Source: Furfurilactobacillus milii (GTDB lineage Bacteria > Bacillota > Bacilli > Lactobacillales > Lactobacillaceae). From it: 64,000 bases of DNA. How positions within the stretch are numbered: position 1 is the first letter of the stretch; the number at the start of each line of letters is the position of its first letter. The stretch spans positions 124,001-188,000 of the forward strand of contig NZ_WEZQ01000017.1 in NCBI RefSeq assembly GCF_009864005.1, given 5' to 3'. Below are positions 24,735 to 33,200 of this stretch, one piece after another. The notes below the pieces were generated by a model. The model did not search any database. It was not told where the DNA came from and saw only the letters and a program-made list of their open reading frames with translations. Made by a program: the position numbers and the translations under genes.

Positions 24735-26654
24735 CTATTCCACCGCCAACGATTCAATTGGATCCAGTTTAGCAGCCTGATGTGATGGTGCTAGAGCTGC
24801 TAATAAACTGATGATGATGCTTGCCAGTAATCCGAAGATAATGTAGCCAGGTGTCATCTGAATGATGCTGTAGTGAATCAGACCATTAATACCGTGGTTG
24901 ATCAATAATTGAACAACCCAAGCCAGCACAATTCCTAAGATGGCACTGAACAAACCGATGAAGAATGCCTCGGAAACAAACAGGTTACGAATGTCTCGAC
25001 GACGAACACCGAGGGCCCGTAAAACACCGATTTCTTTAGTTCGTTCGGACACACTGATGTACAGAACCACAATGATCATGATTGCTGAAACTAGCAGTGA
25101 AATGGCCGCAATCCCAGCTAATACATAGAATGCCAGCGAAATGTACGTGTTCAACGTATCAAGAATAGACCCGACACCAGTAATTGCGTACGCTGCCTTA
25201 CCATTTGTCTTTAAGGATTTGATCTTATTCTGAACAGTCTTGGTTGTTTGCACGTCCTTGGTTGAAACAGCGACAAAATTAGCACGTAATTTAGCACCTT
25301 TGGCAGCATACATCGACTTTAAGGTGTCAAACGACATTGCGTCAGTACCAGAGTTGATAATCCCTGAAACTTTGAGCTTTTGGGTCATCGCCACGGGCTG
25401 ATTGTTATCATCCATCGCAGTCACACTCAATGTCACTGTCTTACCTACTAGCGACTTGTAATCTTTGCTGATCTTCTTCGCATTCCGTTTGGTCAGTAAG
25501 ATTTCCTTATCACCGGGTTTGGAACCGGTCTTGATGTCACTTTCTTTTTCAGTCTTATTCCAAGTTTGGAATTGCTGAATTTGCTGCGTCTTGCCATTGT
25601 AATCGACCTGGACACCGTTTGGAACGTAGGTGCCAAGAACAGCTTCCTTTACACCTTTGACCTTCGCCAAACGGTCACGGTCAGACGGTTTCATCTCAAC
25701 TGCTTCCGCCGTCTGTTTGTCAGTCTTTTGCGCGACTTGAATGGTTGTCGGATTAATTTGGTCCATGATTTGGTTATTCATGTACCCCTTAACCCCGTTA
25801 CCAAGCGCAAGCATCAAGATAACACTGAAAATCCCGATGGAACCGCCAAACACAATAAGTAAGTTACGCTTCGTGTTGTACCGCATATGTTGCAAACTCA
25901 TTTTCAACGTTGAACGGAAACTCAGGTGCTTTGTCTTCGTTGACAACTGTCTGCCTTCGATTGGGAAAGGATCTTTCAACTCACGATCTTCATTAATCTT
26001 CCCATCTTCCATGTGAACGATTCGCGTCCCATGGTTGGCCACATCCTGACTATGCGTGACACAGATGACCAACTTGCCACTTTCAGCAATGCCATCCATC
26101 AACTCGAGAATTTCTTTGGTGTTCTGAGAATCCAACGCACCAGTTGGTTCATCGGCAATGATAACGTCCGGGTCTGAGGCCAACGCACGCGCGATCGCCA
26201 CACGCTGCTTCTGTCCACCAGAAATCTGGTTAGGATACTTATGAATGTGATCTTCCAGGCCAACTTGCTTCAATAAGCTAGTGGCACGTTCCACTTGTTC
26301 GTGATGAGTCATGTTGGTCATTTCCAAACTGACCATAACGTTGTCCAGCAGCGTTAAGTGGCTAATCAGATTGAAACTTTGGAAAATGAATCCAATTGTT
26401 TGCCGGCGGTACGCATCCATTGCTTGTTCCTTCGCGGAATGCATGGACTTGCCGTTTAGTAACACATCACCCTCGTAGTTGTGATCAAGACCACCGATAA
26501 TATTCATCAACGTGGATTTCCCACCACCAGATTCACCTAGGATGGAAACAAACTCTCCCCGTTCAAACTTAAGACTAATTCCCTTTAAAACCGGAAACGG
26601 TTCTTTATTCACGTAGTACGATTTGTGAATGTCCTTCAACTCTAGAAAGCTCAT
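24735..26654 (-). CDS. MacB-type ABC transporter, fused ATPase and permease
   Basis: A single 639-residue polypeptide. The N-terminal ATPase (residues 1-225) has Walker [11 protein letters not shown], signature [15 protein letters not shown] and Walker [12 protein letters not shown]. The MacB permease follows, with one membrane helix near residue 275, an extracytoplasmic domain, and three helices of the FtsX domain. The end [13 protein letters not shown] is typical. MacB-type transporters act as mechanotransducers for peptides or antibiotics. No membrane-fusion partner is adjacent. ATG 26654 is preferred (GAGGG about nine bases upstream). A striking palindrome lies 60 bases upstream. Confidence 0.93.
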   Translation of the reverse strand: MSFLELKDIHKSYYVNKEPFPVLKGISLKFERGEFVSILGESGGGKSTLMNIIGGLDHNYEGDVLLNGKSMHSAKEQAMDAYRRQTIGFIFQSFNLISHLTLLDNVMVSLEMTNMTHHEQVERATSLLKQVGLEDHIHKYPNQISGGQKQRVAIARALASDPDVIIADEPTGALDSQNTKEILELMDGIAESGKLVICVTHSQDVANHGTRIVHMEDGKINEDRELKDPFPIEGRQLSTKTKHLSFRSTLKMSLQHMRYNTKRNLLIVFGGSIGIFSVILMLALGNGVKGYMNNQIMDQINPTTIQVAQKTDKQTAEAVEMKPSDRDRLAKVKGVKEAVLGTYVPNGVQVDYNGKTQQIQQFQTWNKTEKESDIKTGSKPGDKEILLTKRNAKKISKDYKSLVGKTVTLSVTAMDDNNQPVAMTQKLKVSGIINSGTDAMSFDTLKSMYAAKGAKLRANFVAVSTKDVQTTKTVQNKIKSLKTNGKAAYAITGVGSILDTLNTYISLAFYVLAGIAAISLLVSAIMIIVVLYISVSERTKEIGVLRALGVRRRDIRNLFVSEAFFIGLFSAILGIVLAWVVQLLINHGINGLIHYSIIQMTPGYIIFGLLASIIISLLAALAPSHQAAKLDPIESLAVE

Positions 26655-26714
26655 CAAATTGCCCTCGTTTTCAAAATTTTATGGTTAATTCAAATTGGTC
26701 TTAACAGTAGCAAA

Positions 26715-26749
26715 TTCACCCCCGTTATACAAATGATAACGGGGGTGAA
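26715..26749. promoter_or_regulatory. Perfect 14-bp inverted repeat upstream of the MacB-type gene
   Basis: TTCACCCCCGTTAT (26715-26728) and ATAACGGGGGTGAA (26736-26749) are exact inverse repeats with a 7-base spacer. No T tract follows, so it is not a simple terminator. On the minus strand a TATAAC box lies within it, which suggests an operator overlapping a promoter. The cognate regulator is not evident nearby. Confidence 0.6.
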
Positions 26750-26802
26750 CTTGTAGTCGTAATGGATTCTTAAGAAAATGTTTCCTATGGAAAGAAATCA
26801 AA

Positions 26803-27075
26803 TTAAGCCGTTGCTACAGGTGCGACATACTGTGGTCGCCCGACAGCTGTGCTATCCAGGACAGCTGGTAATTCGGAGGCCAAAATTACACCAAGCGCAT
26901 CTTGTTTTTGTAAAGCTTGATCTTTTATCTCATACCAGAGAACACGCTTCTGATCATCAGAATGCATTAAGCCTAACATATGACCCATTTCATTAACTGC
27001 ATCCGAAATCAGTTCAGCTTTGGTTCATGCACTCGTGTCACTCATCTTTTCATTCACATAACTAAGCGTGTCAAA
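26803..27075 (-). pseudogene. Decayed matrixin-like zinc metalloprotease fragment
   Basis: Read on the minus strand, the frame contains AELISDAVNEMGHMLGLMH followed by SDDQKRVLWYE. This matches the HExxHxxGxxH zinc motif of matrixin-type secreted proteases, but with the first His replaced by Asn. An in-frame TGA (27025-27027) interrupts the sequence shortly before the motif, and upstream there is another stop and no signal peptide. The stretch is therefore the 3' end of an inactivated secreted protease gene. It lies between the MacB-type transporter and the adhesin. The remaining 61-codon open part has no ribosome binding site of note. Confidence 0.6.
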
Positions 27076-27161
27076 CTATAATTTCGGCAAACGTATATTA
27101 TATGTGTATACGACACGTTTGGATTCAGTCTGGAGACATATAACTAGCTTCATAGTTAATA

Positions 27162-27195
27162 AACAAAAAAAGGGACCGACTTTTTAGTCGGTCTC
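27162..27195 (-). terminator. Terminator of the adhesin gene
   Basis: On the minus strand GAGACCGAC and GTCGGTCCC pair around a six-base loop and are followed by seven T residues. Located about 50 bases past the adhesin stop codon. Confidence 0.9.
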
Positions 27196-27242
27196 TTTTC
27201 TTCGTGATCAAATCAGGTTACAACACCACGATCATTAAAAGT

Positions 27243-30200
27243 TTAATCGCGACGACGCTTCTTAATTCCAGCGAGTACGAATGTACCGCCTAAAATTGTA
27301 AGCCCTAATCCGATCAACCCTGATTCATCGGACTGGTCAGTATTTGGTAATTTTTCACCTGAATGGTCAGTAGTTTCCGAAACTGAACTACCTTCTATCG
27401 CGGTCTTCCCATTGTTTTGACCAGCCTGTGCTTCATTAGGCAAAGTAACTGTTTGAGCGCTTTCCCCTGTTGCATTAGTTAATGGTGTTGCAGTAGCGGA
27501 TGCTGCAGAATCTACCTCAGTAATGCCATTACTACCATGGCCATGAATTGATCCTGTCAAAGCCACTCCATTAGCATTCTTCGTAACAGATTGTCCTCCG
27601 TTGTTGCTACCATTTTCTTGACTGGAGGTCTTCGATAAATTGCTCTTTGAACTTTCAGCATTTTGGGTAAAACCACCATTACTATTGGTTGATCCAACAC
27701 TCGTCGTATTTCCGTCTTGACCTTTACGAGCTTGAGCGGCCTCGTAATCAGCCATTTCTTTCTTGCTCGTGTAGAAGACATAGATTGTTGAACCTTTTCC
27801 TATTTCATCTTCAGGGCCAAAGATTGGATCACCAATCCAACTGCGTAGCACAAACTCTGGTAAGTAGGCACCAGGAATATCATAGTGGCCACCAACATAT
27901 CCGCGAAGGATAAAGTCAGGCGCTATCTTTACTCTCGTTTGAGTTCCATCCGGCTTCATTGCGTAGTACGAAACCGTAATCATTGCCGGAATCTGAGTTG
28001 GCGCCACGCTTGAACCACTCTGACCGCCATTACCATTAGGAGCCACTACGTTTTCGCTTGTTAGACTATCAGCTGTTGAACTGTTGTTGCTAGTCTGATT
28101 AGAGGTAACATTACTGTTACTCATCTGACTAGAACTTGAACCAGTTTGACTTGCTTGACTGGTATTCGAATTCTCAAGACTAGAAACAATCGAACTTGCG
28201 ATCGACTTGATCAATGACGACTCATTGATGCTGGATTGTTCACTGCTCAACGATGAACTCTGACTGTCGACTTTCGTCTCCAGACTACTGATCGAGCTCT
28301 GCTGCGTTGGTGTCAAGCTACTGTTGCTCTTCAAGCTACTCAAGACGGACTTTACACTGCTCAAGCTGCTCTGAACGCTGCTTGGATCAACACTGCTATT
28401 CGTCCCAGTGTTAATGGAGGCGATGACACTATTGACAATCGAACGGGATTCACTTGAGGTTTGACTGGATTGTGAACTCTCGCTGGACAACTTCGTTGTT
28501 AACGACTCAATCTGACTGCTCAATGAGCTGAGGTTGCTGTTAACCGGAACTAAGCTCGATGGATCTAAGCCTAAGCTACTGTTCCCAGCCAAACTGCTCA
28601 TTTCACTGTAAGCACTCTTCAAACTGCTCTCTAATGAGCTGTTCTCCTTGGTCGGATCAGTCCCAACGCTCGTATTCACACTCGTAATCGCACTGCTCAA
28701 GGACGTCAATTCACTTTGTAAGTTCCCTGCCGCAATCGAACTTGCGATCGACTTGATCAATGACGACTCATTGATGCTGGATTGTTCACTGCTCAACGAT
28801 GAACTCTGACTGTCGACTTTCGTCTCCAGACTACTGATCGAGCTCTGCTGCGTTGGTGTCAAGCTACTGTTGCTCTTCAAGCTACTCAAGACGGACTTTA
28901 CACTGCTCAAGCTGCTCTGAACGCTGCTTGGATCAACACTGCTATTCGTCCCAGTGTTAATGGAGGCGATGACACTATTGACAATCGAACGGGATTCACT
29001 TGAGGTTTGACTGGATTGTGAACTCTCGCTGGACAACTTCGTTGTTAACGACTCAATCTGACTGCTCAATGAGCTGAGGTTGCTGTTAACCGGAACTAAG
29101 CTCGATGGATCTAAGCCTAAGCTACTGTTCCCAGCCAAACTGCTCATTTCACTGTAAGCACTCTTCAAACTGCTCTCTAATGAGCTGTTCTCCTTGGTCG
29201 GATCAGTCCCAACGCTCGTATTCACACTCGTAATCGCACTGCTCAAGGACGTCAATTCACTTTGTAAGTTCCCTGCCGCAATCGAACTTGCGATCGATCC
29301 AGTAAGTGAACTGTTTTCAGAACCTGAAATGGACGAATTAATCGAGTTAATCTCGCTAGTCAATGAAGTTATGTCACTGCCAATAGAGCTCTTTTGACTG
29401 ACAGTTGCCTGACTATTGTTGCCTAAACTGGATAGCTGACTCTTATAGTTGTTCAAATCAACAACTAAGGAACTAGCCAAACTGCTTGTATTAGAGTCAC
29501 CAGGATTTGCAACAAGGCTACTCCAGTCAGCGTTGGCCTTATTTACATTCGTTGAAATACTGCTCAATTGACTCTCAACGTTTGCATTCAATACTAAGGA
29601 CTTAACGGCATTATTGATTGTTGTTGTATCGGCATCAATAGTATCTTGATCAACTAACTTTGTGCTATCAAGAGCGGCGTTGCCTACAGTAAGCGCCGAC
29701 GACAATGTAGCCCAACTCTCCGTCGTGTAATCAGATGCGGAATAATTACCTGCATTATTAATAGCTACCTTCAAGCTTTGTACTGAAACCAAACCTGCAA
29801 TTGCATCCGTTAAACCACTTGTAGCGGAACTAACATCGGATTTTATTTTTGTTATTTCTGCATCAGTAGCCGTTTGACTTGCACCCTTAGCTTCTTCTAG
29901 GGCCTTGTTAGCAGCAGTCTTTGCATCAGATAAAGCCTTAACAGTGAACGTACTATAATTATCTGTCTTTAGCTTGTCAGCCAAGTTCATGACAGACTGA
30001 AGCCCTTCCGTGCTGAAAATGGAAGAATATGACACCTGAATCTCATTTGCTGCTGCAGTTTTTGAAACAACCAACTGAGCAGGCTTATTAACAGAATAAA
30101 GTGCCTGATCATCTGGTGTTAATGCAATAAAGTCGGTATTAAATGCATGAATCTGTCCAGTTATCCGACCATTTGCATCTTTGGTATATGTTCCTTTTTG

Positions 30201-33200
30201 CGCTGTTCCACCATTAACAGTATACGTAAATCCTGTTGAACCTATTACATTAGTCGCAACAACAGTAATGTCTTCCTTATTATCCGTAACCAACCGCGCT
30301 GCAGAATCTGCGGCCTGAGCATCCTTAACGGCCTTAACTCCGGCATCAATTGCTACTCCAGCTGCTGTTGCCGCAGACTCAGCACTAGCAACTGCCTTCA
30401 ATGCAACAATTCCAGCTGAAACGGCTTGGCTATTGAATTGAGAGGCCGCCGTACTGTTCCCCGCAGTTGCTGCAGACTGAGCAGAAGCGTTAAAGTCTCC
30501 AACTGCCAAGTATGCAGATTGAGCAACAGCAACATCTGAAACGGCTAAGCTTGATTGATTTCCTGCCTCAGAAGCTGCAGACAAAACTGCCGAATTTGCA
30601 GATTGGGCACTAGCCAGCGCTGCGCTAACATTAGAATTACTTGAATCCGCAGCCACTGCGCTATTAACATCAGCCAACGTATTCTGTGCTTCGGCTTTAA
30701 AGACACCATCCAAGTTAGCACCAGCCTCTTGAGCCGCACTAGCTACGGCGGCTGCGTTCATACCGGCAGAACCGACAGCATTAGAAGCTAACAAGCCTTC
30801 ACCTGATTTAACATCGTCGCTAGCTTGACTAACTAGGCTTGTAGCTTCACTAGCATTGGTAGAAGCAACTGTCTGTGCCGAGGTCGCTAATGATGCTTGT
30901 TCACTAACATTAGTTGAACTTGCACCAGATGCTGTACTTGTCTTGCCTACATCTCCAGTGCCAATTGCATCATTAATTGCTTGAAGAACCTTCTCAGCAG
31001 TGGTCTCACTAACTTGATAAACAGTCTTGAGGGCGTCCACAATCCCAGTTTGAGTAGGATCAACCATGTATGTCAATACGATAACATGATCGGGAAGACT
31101 CGTTTCCTTAAGATCAGGAGTCATTGCATAGCCCTCTGGATTACCGGCGTGAGCATTCGAATTGTCTGTCGAAGAATACGTACCCTTGCTGAGAATCTTC
31201 GATGCCGCTGTCAAGACAGTAGCCATCTTATACTCAGAAATATCTGCTTCGGAGGTTAAGCCAATGGTTCCTGCTGTCCAAGTTCCTTTAACTAGGCTAA
31301 CTGGTAAGAAGTTATAACTACCATCTGGTTGAACAACTAAGCCATTGTTTTGTCTATATTCAACCGTGTAAGCACCAGGCGTCTTAAAGTCACCTGTCTT
31401 AGACGTGTAAACACTTATAGGCGTATCAATTTCAACACTGCCGTCAGCATGAACAATTTTCACTGCTAATACTTGAGATCTTGTAAATGTTAATTTGATT
31501 AAACCGTTGTTCGTTAAATTGCCGGTTAATGGATTCGGTTGCTTATCATCAGGATCACGAGTGTATTGAACCGCTTTAAGGCTACCTTGATCAGGCAAAG
31601 CATCAATTGTTACACCGCTCAAATCATAGGTATCGCCTGCATAACCATAAGCAAAGATAACGCCGTCTTGAGCGTGAGTACTGTCTAACCCTAATCCAGT
31701 AAATGCAGTCTTAGGAATTGAAGGCTGAGCGCCGTACTTAACAACCGACTCACCATATTGATCCACAACGCTTAAAGTTTCTGCAATCGGAGCCTCTACA
31801 GTCAGGGTTACATCAGGCGTTGTGCCAAACGCACCATTTGGCATAGTTTGCTTCTTAACTAGGCGATATGGAACATTCTTTGTCCAATCAATTGTCTTTC
31901 CAGAAATATCTTTAAACGTTAATGAAAGTGAATCATTTGGCATAGTCGCGCTAAGTCCAGTTGCCCATGTTGCTTCATCAGTCGGGAAAGCATCACCGTA
32001 TGATCCATTTAAAGTTCCAGTCCCAACCGTTGTCCCATCAGCTGTCTTAAATGTAACATTAACGGACTTTGTGTCCGCAGTGTAAACAACATTAACTGAC
32101 TGATTACCTGTAATTTGAACTGTACTATTTTGCGCGGAATAGTTCGTCAGTGAAGGGACAATATAATCTCTTTCATCTTGTGTATGCGCACCATTATCGT
32201 TTGTGCCCCAAACATTTAGCTGCCCTTCGCCAACGGTCAGGGGTACATCCTTGACACCAGCGAGACTATTCCCATTCTGATCGACAAAGTGCAATGTGAC
32301 TTGTCGTGTTCGAATTAACGGAATTTTTGCCAGACTTGACTGATCAAAATTCCCTGTAATGGTAAATTCGTGATCATTTTGATTATATGTGACGCCCGTT
32401 GGTAACGTTGCAGATGCATCTAATTCATATCCTGATGGCATTGCAACAGTAACTGTATACTCATCTTTGATTTCACCGGTCTGAACTGCAAAGCCATGTG
32501 CAATGTAACTATCGTCACCCTGATTAACAAGCGTCAACTGTTTTGAAACGGATCCTTTTTGTGTGTCATCCCATCCACTATAAATTGCAGCTGGGCTAAC
32601 TGCGACATTATTGCCTTTATTTGTAAAAGATAAAATCAACGAATTCTGCTGATCCAAGACTAACGTGACTTTATTCGTTCCAGTATCCCCAAGAGTAAAG
32701 TCTTGAACCTTGCTAAATGCTTGACCATCAATCCTATATAGCTTGGTTCCATCTGCAGACTTAATCACTGAAAATGATCCTTGAGACTGTAGCTTTTCAA
32801 ATTGTTCTTTAAAGGACACATCCTTTAGTCCTGGTACATCGTATGAGGTAACTCCGGTGCCAGTTCCATCGAGGCTTGCCACTGTCACTGGTTGACCATT
32901 CTGATCTACAAAACTGACAGTAACATCTGTGCTTGCCTTGTCATACGTAAAGGTCACGTTACCGTCGGTCGTTGGCCAACCGTCTGTAAAGGACTGCGTT
33001 AATGGTGTAGCAGTATATCCGCTAACCGACGGTGCCGTAATGACATGTGTAGTCGTCCCAGCAAAATCATATTGATCTGGATGTTGCACACCTGTAGATT
33101 GTGTAGCAAAAGTCTCGTCGCCCGATGTCTTAGGTGTCAATGTGACACTAACTTTTGTTACGGTGTTGTACTTTAATGTGTACGCCTCGGTAAATATCGT

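Noticed and set aside
27025-27027. TGA in the matrixin fragment read as selenocysteine or sense
   Set aside because: The zinc-binding His is also lost and no upstream signal peptide or start exists, so inactivation is the simpler explanation.
28191-29282. Possible CRISPR array
   Set aside because: The repetition is two long identical coding units and short Ser codon patterns, without regular short repeats and unique spacers.
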